Assembly (NCBI GenBank): GCA_028689615.1
Contig: JAQVCV010000015.1
Location: 1-64,000, forward strand
DNA from: Bacteroidales bacterium
GTDB lineage: Bacteria; Bacteroidota; Bacteroidia; Bacteroidales; TTA-H9
Direction of reading: 5' to 3'
DNA: 64,000 nt
Of this stretch, positions 24,155 through 32,912 are shown piece after piece. How positions within the stretch are numbered: the stretch's first letter is position 1; each line of letters begins with the position of its first letter. The position numbers were made by a program, and so were the translations under genes. Under the pieces are notes generated by a model. That model was given only the letters and a program-made list of their open reading frames with translations. It made no database searches and was not told the origin of the DNA.

Positions 24155-26398
24155 ATGAAAAAAAGCTACTTATTGTTAAAATCAATGGTTATCGCTCTGG
24201 CCCTGTTTGGGTTATCGGTAACTACGCTGCCGGCACAGACTATCACGCAGTGGAATTTCGATGATCAGACAACGAATCCATCAACAGGAACTGGTACAGC
24301 TGAACTGATTGGAGGGACTACAGCCACTTACGCCGGAGGTCTGCCATCGACTGGTAAAGGCTGGAACTCATCCACCTATCCTGCTCAGGGCACAGCATCA
24401 GGCACTGCCGGAACCCAATACAACGTTTCGACTGTGGGCTGGGGTCAGATCAATGTAAGCTGGGATCAGCGTCACAGCAACACTTCGGCCAACCGCATCA
24501 GGCTGCAATACACCCTGAACGGAACCAACTGGGTTGACTTTGTTGCCAGCGACGCCAATGCCGGAAACATCAACACAACCACCACAGTAACCGCAGGTTT
24601 CGACAACGGTCGCTACATTGCTGATGATGGTGACAAATGGTTTAACCGTTCGGCCAACCTCAGTTCGATCACCGGAGCAAACAACAACCCGAACTTTGCA
24701 ATCCGCATCGTTAGCGAGTTTGCTGACGGATCGAATTATGCCGCTGCAAAAACCACCAGCAGTTACGCCACGACAGGTACCTGGCGTTTCGACAACGTAA
24801 CCATCAGCGGCACACCTGCCGGCCCTGGCATCCCAGAACTGACCACAGCCGCTGTTACAAACATCACTTACAACAGTGCTACCGGAGGTGGCAACGTAAC
24901 CTCCGATGGCGGATCAACCATTACAGCACGTGGTGTTTGCTGGAGCACATCGCCCACTCCCACCTTGCTCGACAATTTCACTACCGAAACAGGAACTACT
25001 GGTGCTTTCACCAGTCAAATGACCAACCTGGCCTACAACACCACTTTCTACGTGAGGGCTTATGCCACCAACTCAGAAGGAACGGGTTACGGCAACGAAG
25101 TTTCGTTCACCACGCTGGTTCCACCTTTCCCTCCGGTTGTTGACTTCGAGGCTTCTATGCTGGAGATCGTTATTGGTCAGAGCATTGATTTCACCGACCT
25201 TTCAACCAATGTTCCCACTTCATGGAACTGGTCGTTCAACGGTGCAAACCCCATGTCGTCGAATGTTCAGAACCCACAAGGCATCACCTACAACTTCCCC
25301 GGCGCTTACACCGTGTGCCTTACAGCCACCAACGCCTATGGAAGCAACACCGTTTGCAAAGACGCTTACATCAATGTTGTAGAGCCGGTTAATGCACAAA
25401 TCGTTATCACCGAGATCATGTACAACTCCCCCGAATCGGGAACCGACAGCCTGGAGTACATCGAGTTTTACAACAACGGAACCGAAGCTGTGGCGATGGA
25501 AAATTATGCTATCACCTCAGGCGTTGAATTTACCTTCCCTGCCATGAACCTCAACCCCGGTGAATACGTGTTGGTGGCCGTAAACGCTGCTGCCATGCAG
25601 AACACCTTTGGCAAAACCGCCCTGCAATGGACCAGCGGCGCCTTGAGCAACAGCGGTGAAGCTATTGCCCTGAAAGACAATTACGGATTCCTGGTTGACT
25701 CCCTCTTCTACGACGACGTACTTCCCTGGGATACTTTGGCCGATGGATTTGGATATTCACTGGTACTCTGCGACCCCAACCTCGACAACTCGATGGGCGA
25801 AAACTGGGGGCACGACACCACCCTGATCGCCATCAACACTGCCGGCGACAGCATCTTTGGCAATCCCGGTGCAGGTTGCCCGCAAGCCGGCGATCCCCCT
25901 GTAGCCAACTTCGAAGGAACCCCAACCACCGTTTATGCAGGTCTCTCGGTACAATTTACCAACCTCTCAACCGGCGATCCTACCACTTATGCATGGACTT
26001 TCGACGGAGGCAACCCCGAAACCTGGAACACCGCCGATCCTCCGCTTATCACTTACAACACAGCCGGAGTTTACGACGTAGTTCTGACCGTTACCAACCA
26101 ATGGGGTACCTCCACCGAAACCAAAGTGGGCTATATTGATGTAATTACTGGCATCGACGGACGCGACAACCGTGGTTTCAACGTTTACCCCAACCCCTCA
26201 GCCGGTTTGTTCAATATTGATCTTAAAGGAGAAGCAACCCTCAAGGTTTATTCGCTGTTGGGCGATGTTATTGCCACTTACAACACCGAAAACACCAGCT
26301 TTAAGCTCAATATGAGCCGTTTCGAAAAGGGAATGTACCTGCTCGAGGTGGAATATACCGACGGAAGCAAACATACCCAGCGTTTGGTTGTTAGATAA
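24155..26398 (+). CDS. Secreted LTD/PKD multidomain protein with T9SS sorting domain
   Basis: This 747-residue protein starts with a signal peptide (SMVIALALFGLSVTTLPAQ). Next come a jelly-roll-like N-terminal domain (about 30-225), an FN3-like domain (226-325; TARGVCWSTSP and FYVRAYATNSEGTGYGNEVS), a PKD domain (326-415), a lamin-tail domain (416-580; IVITEIMYNSPESGTDSLEY), a second PKD (585-660) and a type A sorting domain (VYPNPSAGLFNIDL to RLVVR). The LTD-PKD part is closely similar to the modules of the next gene. No catalytic residues are evident, so a surface or adhesive role is likely. A terminator separates it from the next gene. Confidence 0.88.
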   Translation: MKKSYLLLKSMVIALALFGLSVTTLPAQTITQWNFDDQTTNPSTGTGTAELIGGTTATYAGGLPSTGKGWNSSTYPAQGTASGTAGTQYNVSTVGWGQINVSWDQRHSNTSANRIRLQYTLNGTNWVDFVASDANAGNINTTTTVTAGFDNGRYIADDGDKWFNRSANLSSITGANNNPNFAIRIVSEFADGSNYAAAKTTSSYATTGTWRFDNVTISGTPAGPGIPELTTAAVTNITYNSATGGGNVTSDGGSTITARGVCWSTSPTPTLLDNFTTETGTTGAFTSQMTNLAYNTTFYVRAYATNSEGTGYGNEVSFTTLVPPFPPVVDFEASMLEIVIGQSIDFTDLSTNVPTSWNWSFNGANPMSSNVQNPQGITYNFPGAYTVCLTATNAYGSNTVCKDAYINVVEPVNAQIVITEIMYNSPESGTDSLEYIEFYNNGTEAVAMENYAITSGVEFTFPAMNLNPGEYVLVAVNAAAMQNTFGKTALQWTSGALSNSGEAIALKDNYGFLVDSLFYDDVLPWDTLADGFGYSLVLCDPNLDNSMGENWGHDTTLIAINTAGDSIFGNPGAGCPQAGDPPVANFEGTPTTVYAGLSVQFTNLSTGDPTTYAWTFDGGNPETWNTADPPLITYNTAGVYDVVLTVTNQWGTSTETKVGYIDVITGIDGRDNRGFNVYPNPSAGLFNIDLKGEATLKVYSLLGDVIATYNTENTSFKLNMSRFEKGMYLLEVEYTDGSKHTQRLVVR

Positions 26399-26422
26399 TT
26401 ACAACCCTTGGTACCTTATTTG

Positions 26423-26454
26423 AGAGCGAGCCCCAGGGTTCGCTCTTTTTTTTT
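26423..26454 (+). terminator. Intrinsic terminator
   Basis: AGAGCGAGCC pairs with GGTTCGCTCT (one G-T pair) across a four-base loop and runs into nine T. The next gene starts 14 bp later, so that gene needs its own promoter or read-through. Confidence 0.88.
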
Positions 26455-26467
26455 ACCCATACTAGCT

Positions 26468-29400
26468 ATGAAAAAGTTATTTCTGTTTCTCACTGGTGTT
26501 CTTCTGTTGGCATTAAGTTGGCCCGTAAGTGCACAGCAACCGGTTCCGGCTCAAATTGCTATTACCGAAATTATGTACAATCCACCCGAATCGGGTACCG
26601 ACACCCTGGAATACCTTGAGCTTTACAATTATGGGAGTTACATCATCAATCTTCAGGGTTATACCTTTACCAGCGGTATCGAGCATACTTTTGGCTCACT
26701 GCTGCTGTATCCCGGAGATTACCTCATTATGGCACTCAACAGCACAGCCTTTACTTCTACATTCGGAGCCCCGGCTATCCAGTGGAGTGCAGGAAGGTTG
26801 AGCAATACCGGAGAAACAATTACCCTTACCGACAACAACGGCCTTTTGGTTGACCTTGTGGAATATGGCATCGCCTCGCCTTGGCCCGTGCAACCCAATG
26901 GCGGCGGATCGTCGCTTACCCTGTGCAATCCATGGACCGACAACAGCCTTGCCGTTAATTGGTCGGCCTCCTCCAACCCGGCAGCCGTTAACGGTGCAGG
27001 GCAAACCATCTTTGCCGACCCCATGAGCGGGTGTTCATCATGGAGTGGAGCTCCGGTAGCCAACTTTTATGCTGCCAGCAACACCATAGCAACCGGTGAA
27101 AGTGCAATTTTTCAGGATGTTTCTGCCGGCAATCCAACCGCGTGGGTTTGGAGTTTCACGGGAGGCAACCCCTCCTCCTCAACACTTCAGCAGCCCCCGG
27201 CCATCCAGTATGCCCAACCCGGAAACTACCAGGTTTGTCTCACTGTGGTTAACGGCAACGGGTCGCACCAGCACTGCGAGCCCAATTACATCAGCGTGAG
27301 CACACCTCCCGATGTGGATATCGTGATCAGCGAAATAATGTACAACCCACCAGGCAGCATCGACTCACTCGAATACATCGAAATTTACAACAACGGATCT
27401 GATGCGGCCAACCTTGCCGGCTACTCGTTCACACAAGGCATCGGCTTTACATTCCCCTCAATTACCCTCCAGGCCAATGGATACCTGGTGTTGGCCTACG
27501 ATGCAAAAGCCCTGGAAGCCACACTGGGGATACAAGCAACTCAATGGGGTTCAGGATTTTTATCGAACAGCGGAGAAGCCATCGTGCTGATTGACCCCAG
27601 CGGACAGGTGGTTGACTCTGTAAACTACTCCACCGACTCTCCCTGGCCGGCCATAGCCGCTGGTAATGGACCATCGCTGGTGTTGTGCGATCCATCGCTC
27701 GACAACTCATTAGGAAGCAACTGGATAGCTGCCACCGAAGAAGCCGGAGTGGTAGCTACCGGTGCCGTAGTTTATGGAACACCCGGAGGCCCCTGTGGAT
27801 TCACCATTCCCGTAGCGGCCTTTGCTGCTTCGCAAACAACCATTCCCGAAAATGGCACCGTTTTCTTCACAAGTCAGTCGCTGGGCTATGTTGAAACTTA
27901 CGAATGGACTTTCGAGGGGGGAACTCCTCCCGTTCAAAACACAGCCAACCCACAGGTTACCTACACAACAGCAGGCTCGTATCAGGTTTGCCTGAAAGTG
28001 ACCAACGTTTATGGCTCCGATCAGTTGTGTCTCGACAATTATGTAACCGTGACACCCAACCCGGAAAGCAACCTTACGATCACCGAAATTATGTACAACC
28101 CTCCCGAGGCCTCCGACTCACTTGAATACATCGAATTGCACAACCCCTCAAACGACACGCTGAACCTGAGTGGCTTCAGAGTTACACAAGGGATCACCCA
28201 CACCTTTGGCAGCGTAAAAATTGAACCCGGTGGGTTTCTGATTCTTGCACGCGACACCACCGCCATACGAAACACTTTTGGTGTAAACTCAGTCAAATGG
28301 GACAATGGAATCCTGAACAATGCAGGCGAACAACTTTTGCTCTGGGACAACTTCGGACGGCAAATTGATTCCGTTTATTATCTCAATTCCGCGCCCTGGG
28401 ATCCGGCAGCCAATGGCAACGGCTACTCCCTGTCGCTATGCAATCCTAGTTTCGATAACGCATTGGGGGAGAACTGGGTACGCTCATTCGAATTGGGAGC
28501 TCAAACAACAGGTGGCCCCATCTGGGCTACGCCTGGGTCACCCTGCAACCACGCTGTTCCTCTGCCTGATTTTTCGGTAAACCAGAACACCATCCCTGTT
28601 GGTGGTCAGGTTGTTTTCGCCGACCTCTCGGCCGGCTTTGTTGCCCAGCGATCATGGCAATTTGAAGGAGGAACTCCCTCTACATCGGCATCGGCCAGCC
28701 CTATCGTTAAATACCTGACTGCGGGCACGTTCAAGGTTTGTTTGAAAGTTCAAAATGTTTACGGGGCCGACTCCATATGCCGCGAAGCCTACATCACTGC
28801 CACAACTGGAGCTGAAAAGCAACTAGTAATCAGCGAGATCATGTACAACAGTCCCGATTCCAACACCGATAGTCTGGAATTTATTGAACTTTACAACAAC
28901 ACCCCCGACACCCTTCAACTCGATGGCTACCGGTTTACGTCGGGTATCAGCCACACTTTCAGCCCCTACGCGCTTGCCCCAGGACAATTTGTTAGTCTGG
29001 CTCGTGATTCAGTGGCAGCTGCCCGTTTTTACGGTGTTCCGTTTTTGCAATGGCGAAGCGGAGAACTTCAAAACAGTGGCGAAACCATCAGGCTGGTTGA
29101 CAACTATGGCCTTGAGATAGATTCGGTTGCCTATGGAACCACACCCCCGTGGAATAGCCTGGCCAATGGATTGGGGAGTTCGCTTGTGCTTTGCAACCCC
29201 GATGCCGACAACTCGCTGCCCGAATCGTGGTTCAGAGCTTTCGACACCGTTGGTCAGATAGCCAATGGCAAATACGTGATGGCACATCCTCAGGCCGGAT
29301 GCAACCTCACCAGGCCACAAGCAGCCTTTATAGCTGCAAACACCTATCTGTTCCCGGGCGAAGAGAATCAATTTACCGATCTCTCTTCGGGCAACCCCAC

Positions 29401-30586
29401 CGCCTGGCTGTGGAGTTTCCAGGGAGCTACTCCGCAAACATCAACCGAACAACACCCTGGCGAAATTATTTATACCTCATCCGGATTGTTTGAAGTTTGC
29501 CTGAAGGTAAGCAACGTATCGGGGAGCGACTCTTTGTGCAGACCAAACTACGTGAGGGTTACCGAAGGAGGAAGTGCCCAATTGGCCATCAGCGAGATTA
29601 TGTACAACCCACCTGATGTTATAGAAGACACGCTTGAATACATAGAAATCACCAACATCGACACCGCCGAGACAGATCTTCGCGGATTTAAAATCACCAC
29701 CGGTGTCTATTTTGAATTTCCTCACACGGTGCTTTACCCCGGCGATAAAGTGTTGGTAGCACGAAACCATCAGGCACTTTTCGATCTGACCGGCCAAAGT
29801 GCCTTTCAATGGCGAAACGGCGAAAACCTGGCCAATACTGGCGAAACCATCACTCTGACCGACCGTCTGGGCATGGTGGTTGATTCGGTAGCCTACCGCC
29901 CTTCACTTCCCTGGCCTTCTGGAACCGATGGCGGAGGCAGATCACTCACCCTTTGCGATCCGTGGCTCGACAACAACGATCCGGCAAACTGGATAGCAGC
30001 CTACGATATTGCAGGCCTTAAACTCAATGGCGACACCCTTTGGGGAACACCAGGATACAGCTGCGGCCCCTCTGCACCAATCATCAGGATAGCCTCAACA
30101 ACCACCACCATACCCCTCAACCAACCTGTGACCTACTTTCCTGTTGATCTGGCCTGGCCATCGTCAGCTTGGATGTGGGTGTTTCAAGCGGCCAACACCG
30201 ACACCAGCTACCAACAGAACCCTGTTGTTACCTACCAGCAAAAAGGGAGGTGGTCGGTTTTACTCACTGCCTACAACGAGTTTGGCAGCCAAAGCTATTA
30301 TGCCAACCGCTACATCAACGTGGTAGAAGCCCAATCCATTGAAGAAAACACTTCACCGTTCAGAATATACCCCAACCCCACCAACGGACCCTTAAAAATT
30401 GAGTCAAACAACATTAAAATTAGCCTTATTACAATTCACAACCTGCAAGGAGTGATGGTTGCCAGACAAAACATTAACAATAATTTGACACTTTTTAACC
30501 TGACTGACTACCCCGCTGGTATGTATTTTGTGACTATTCAGGCCGAAAATGGAACATCTTACACCATGAAAATAGTTCGGCGATGA
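26468..30586 (+). CDS. Giant T9SS protein with five LTD-PKD modules
   Basis: This 1372-residue protein has a signal peptide (FLFLTGVLLLALSWPVSAQ), then five consecutive modules of a lamin-tail domain plus a PKD domain, and a type A sorting domain (IYPNPTNGPLKIES to MKIVRR). Each module opens with an I-x-EIMYN word; these begin at bases 26561, 27326, 28079, 28829 and 29588, so module length is 250-255 residues. Each PKD has the WxF-x-GG/GA and VCLxVxN strands. ATG 26468 is chosen because it directly precedes the signal peptide. The likely role is a rigid surface fibre or adhesin, an inference from architecture. Confidence 0.9.
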   Translation: MKKLFLFLTGVLLLALSWPVSAQQPVPAQIAITEIMYNPPESGTDTLEYLELYNYGSYIINLQGYTFTSGIEHTFGSLLLYPGDYLIMALNSTAFTSTFGAPAIQWSAGRLSNTGETITLTDNNGLLVDLVEYGIASPWPVQPNGGGSSLTLCNPWTDNSLAVNWSASSNPAAVNGAGQTIFADPMSGCSSWSGAPVANFYAASNTIATGESAIFQDVSAGNPTAWVWSFTGGNPSSSTLQQPPAIQYAQPGNYQVCLTVVNGNGSHQHCEPNYISVSTPPDVDIVISEIMYNPPGSIDSLEYIEIYNNGSDAANLAGYSFTQGIGFTFPSITLQANGYLVLAYDAKALEATLGIQATQWGSGFLSNSGEAIVLIDPSGQVVDSVNYSTDSPWPAIAAGNGPSLVLCDPSLDNSLGSNWIAATEEAGVVATGAVVYGTPGGPCGFTIPVAAFAASQTTIPENGTVFFTSQSLGYVETYEWTFEGGTPPVQNTANPQVTYTTAGSYQVCLKVTNVYGSDQLCLDNYVTVTPNPESNLTITEIMYNPPEASDSLEYIELHNPSNDTLNLSGFRVTQGITHTFGSVKIEPGGFLILARDTTAIRNTFGVNSVKWDNGILNNAGEQLLLWDNFGRQIDSVYYLNSAPWDPAANGNGYSLSLCNPSFDNALGENWVRSFELGAQTTGGPIWATPGSPCNHAVPLPDFSVNQNTIPVGGQVVFADLSAGFVAQRSWQFEGGTPSTSASASPIVKYLTAGTFKVCLKVQNVYGADSICREAYITATTGAEKQLVISEIMYNSPDSNTDSLEFIELYNNTPDTLQLDGYRFTSGISHTFSPYALAPGQFVSLARDSVAAARFYGVPFLQWRSGELQNSGETIRLVDNYGLEIDSVAYGTTPPWNSLANGLGSSLVLCNPDADNSLPESWFRAFDTVGQIANGKYVMAHPQAGCNLTRPQAAFIAANTYLFPGEENQFTDLSSGNPTAWLWSFQGATPQTSTEQHPGEIIYTSSGLFEVCLKVSNVSGSDSLCRPNYVRVTEGGSAQLAISEIMYNPPDVIEDTLEYIEITNIDTAETDLRGFKITTGVYFEFPHTVLYPGDKVLVARNHQALFDLTGQSAFQWRNGENLANTGETITLTDRLGMVVDSVAYRPSLPWPSGTDGGGRSLTLCDPWLDNNDPANWIAAYDIAGLKLNGDTLWGTPGYSCGPSAPIIRIASTTTTIPLNQPVTYFPVDLAWPSSAWMWVFQAANTDTSYQQNPVVTYQQKGRWSVLLTAYNEFGSQSYYANRYINVVEAQSIEENTSPFRIYPNPTNGPLKIESNNIKISLITIHNLQGVMVARQNINNNLTLFNLTDYPAGMYFVTIQAENGTSYTMKIVRR

Positions 30587-30636
30587 CTTGCAGTTTTGAA
30601 TGGACAAAACTTAAGAATGAAATTGTTTTTCAAACT

Positions 30637-30668
30637 TTTGCAAAATGTGTTGCGTGTTCGTACCTTTG
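30637..30668 (+). promoter_or_regulatory. Promoter of the choice-of-anchor protein gene
   Basis: TTTG (30637-30640), 20 bp, TACCTTTG (30661-30668) is a full Bacteroidota promoter. The leader to ATG 30733 is about 58 bases. Confidence 0.75.
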
Positions 30669-30732
30669 CAGGTTCAGACAAAGCATTTTCAATAAGGATG
30701 TTTTTGGAATTAACTAATTAAATATCAATTCT

Positions 30733-32340
30733 ATGAAAAAATTCTTTACATTAATTACAAGTATTATTCTTGTAGGCATGAGCCAGTTGATGGCACAGGG
30801 TCTGGAAGATTTTACGAATTTCCCTGAAACCAGTTCCAGTTATGTATCAGGAAGTTTTGTTGGCAACAACGGCTCCACCTGGATCTACACCAATTGCAGC
30901 GGAAACCCCGAAGTGCAGATCACGGCCCCTTCACCTGTTCTTGGCAAAGGCAAAACCCCCGATGCAGCCGTTGAATCGGGCGACATACAAGGAGGCATTG
31001 GAACCCTCAGTTTCGACTACATGCAATCGTTTGGAACAAATGTGAACCTTGATGTGTATGTTAACGGCACCCTGATAACCACTGTTACCTCCTCTGCCCA
31101 ACAAAATGTGGTGCTTAACAGCGGCAACATCGACGTTAACATGGCCGGGGTTTGCATCATCAAACTGGTTCAGCACGACGCCACAGCTGGTCAGGTTACC
31201 ATCGACAACATCACCTGGACTGCCCAGGGAGGTGGGCCTCTTCCCGAGCCTACCGATTATCCAACGTCATTTGCTGCTGCCGCCAACATTGGACAGGTTG
31301 ATCTTACATGGGTTGATGCTGCCGGCACTCAGGCTCCCCAGAAATACCTTATTTTGGTGAGCACTCAGAACAACATTCAGGCTCCTGCCGACGGTACACC
31401 TGTAGCCGACGATCTTGATTTGAGCGATGGAACCGGAGCCAAAAACGTTGCTCAGGGAGCTCAGGCCTACACCTTTGCTAACTTGAATGACAATCAGATT
31501 TATTATTTCGCGATTTACCCTTACACCAACGCTGGAAGCGATATCAACTACAAAACCGATGGCACAGCTCCTGCTGCCAACGCCACAACTCCTGATATTG
31601 AAGTAATCCATTCTCAGAATTTTGAAGGCGGCAGCCTTGATCCCTGGACCCAATACAGTGTTCTGGGCGATCAGGTATGGACTTTCAGCAGCCAATATGG
31701 TGTTGGTGGAAGTGCCTGCGCTAAAATGTCGGGTTACGACGGAGCTACATTTGCCAACGAAGACTGGCTGATTTCACCAGCTTTGAACCTGGCAAACTCT
31801 ACCATGGAAAAATTCCGTTTCCAGAGTGCTAAAAACTACACAGGAAATCCCATGGAGGTGTTCATCTCTTCAAATTACGCCGGCTCGGGCGATCCTACCC
31901 AGGCCACCTGGTCGCCGCTCACAGCCACCCTTTCATCAGGCAGCTGGGCTTGGACCGAATCGGGCTTGATCGACATCTCCACTTATGGCGAAACCGTTTA
32001 CCTTGCCTTCAAATTCACCAGCTCGGCCACAGAATCGGCTACATGGGAAGTTGACGAAATTGAAGTCCTCGGCAAAACAAGCACGGGTATCAGCCCCATT
32101 AGCAAAATCAACAACAGGGTGTATCCTTCTCCTGCCAGTGGTTCGGTTACCGTGGTGTATAGCGGCAGCGAAACCGGGAAAGTTCGCGTTTATGATCTCA
32201 CCGGATCGGTTGTCATTTCGGCTAATGTTTCCAATGGAGAAAACCTCCTGAACATCGATGGACTTAACACCGGACTTTATCTGGTTAAAATCGAGAATGC
32301 TTCAGGCGTCGCTTCAACTCATAAACTTATTGTTAAATAA
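30733..32340 (+). CDS. Secreted T9SS protein with choice-of-anchor J-type domain
   Basis: This 535-residue protein has a signal peptide (LITSIILVGMSQLMAQ). It then has a jelly-roll-like domain (about 20-165), an FN3-like domain (170-290; AAANIGQVDLTWVDAAG and YYFAIYPYTNAG), a choice-of-anchor J-type domain (295-450; SQNFEGGSLDPWTQYS, NEDWLISPALNLAN, WEVDEIEVLG) and a type A sorting domain (VYPSPASGSVTVVY to HKLIVK). Such domains bind or present carbohydrates or act structurally; no enzyme motif is visible. It has its own promoter and terminator, so it is monocistronic. Export and surface anchoring by T9SS is expected. Confidence 0.87.
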   Translation: MKKFFTLITSIILVGMSQLMAQGLEDFTNFPETSSSYVSGSFVGNNGSTWIYTNCSGNPEVQITAPSPVLGKGKTPDAAVESGDIQGGIGTLSFDYMQSFGTNVNLDVYVNGTLITTVTSSAQQNVVLNSGNIDVNMAGVCIIKLVQHDATAGQVTIDNITWTAQGGGPLPEPTDYPTSFAAAANIGQVDLTWVDAAGTQAPQKYLILVSTQNNIQAPADGTPVADDLDLSDGTGAKNVAQGAQAYTFANLNDNQIYYFAIYPYTNAGSDINYKTDGTAPAANATTPDIEVIHSQNFEGGSLDPWTQYSVLGDQVWTFSSQYGVGGSACAKMSGYDGATFANEDWLISPALNLANSTMEKFRFQSAKNYTGNPMEVFISSNYAGSGDPTQATWSPLTATLSSGSWAWTESGLIDISTYGETVYLAFKFTSSATESATWEVDEIEVLGKTSTGISPISKINNRVYPSPASGSVTVVYSGSETGKVRVYDLTGSVVISANVSNGENLLNIDGLNTGLYLVKIENASGVASTHKLIVK

Positions 32341-32362
32341 AACATTACACCCGTTTTATTCC

Positions 32363-32391
32363 AAAAAGCCGACGCCTACGTCGGCTTTTTT
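32363..32391 (+). terminator. Intrinsic terminator
   Basis: A 12-bp perfect stem (AAAAAGCCGACG with CGTCGGCTTTTT, loop CCTA) ends in a T-run. The rest of the gap to 32570 holds no gene. Confidence 0.9.
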
Positions 32392-32570
32392 GTGCTTCAA
32401 CAAAATGCATACAACCAATTCAGCACGAAAATTGTTATATGTTTACCGAAAATTAATCTATAATTAATGTCGGAAGCTCCAAACGATCACACACCTCCAA
32501 AAAGGATAATCCGACCCAAGGGTCATCCAGTTTGGCCAAACAGGAGCCTTAATTACTTTATCCGCAGTTT

Positions 32571-32864
32571 ATGGACCTAATATTTTTAGCTGTCGTATAT
32601 ATCCTGACCTCGTTCATAATTGCCATCATGGCATCAAAAAGGAATCTTAGCTGGCTGAGAGCCTTGCTGCTCTCACTTTTCCTGACCCCTCTGGCAGGGG
32701 CCTTGTACCTCAACAACACATCGCATGTACAGGTATGGTATGAAGATCGTTACCGCTGTCCGCGATGCGATTTCAGTTTCACGGAACCGATGGACGAATG
32801 CCCGCATTGCCTAAGCGACGGGCACCATGTAAAACTAAACAAAACGGTAGCCAAGATGACCTAA
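32571..32864 (+). CDS. Small membrane protein with C-terminal zinc ribbon
   Basis: This 97-residue protein has two hydrophobic segments (LIFLAVVYILTSFIIAIMAS and LLLSLFLTPLAGALYL), then a short ribbon with CPRC and CPHC pairs separated by 12 residues, fitting one zinc ion. I do not recognise a named family. The topology suggests the ribbon lies on the cytoplasmic face. It precedes the GH2 gene by 48 bp on the same strand and might share a transcript, but no functional link is evident. Confidence 0.7.
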   Translation: MDLIFLAVVYILTSFIIAIMASKRNLSWLRALLLSLFLTPLAGALYLNNTSHVQVWYEDRYRCPRCDFSFTEPMDECPHCLSDGHHVKLNKTVAKMT

Positions 32865-32912
32865 ATCTAGTTACAAACAATGATTTCTTAACTTCGCCGA
32901 AAATTCAATGCT

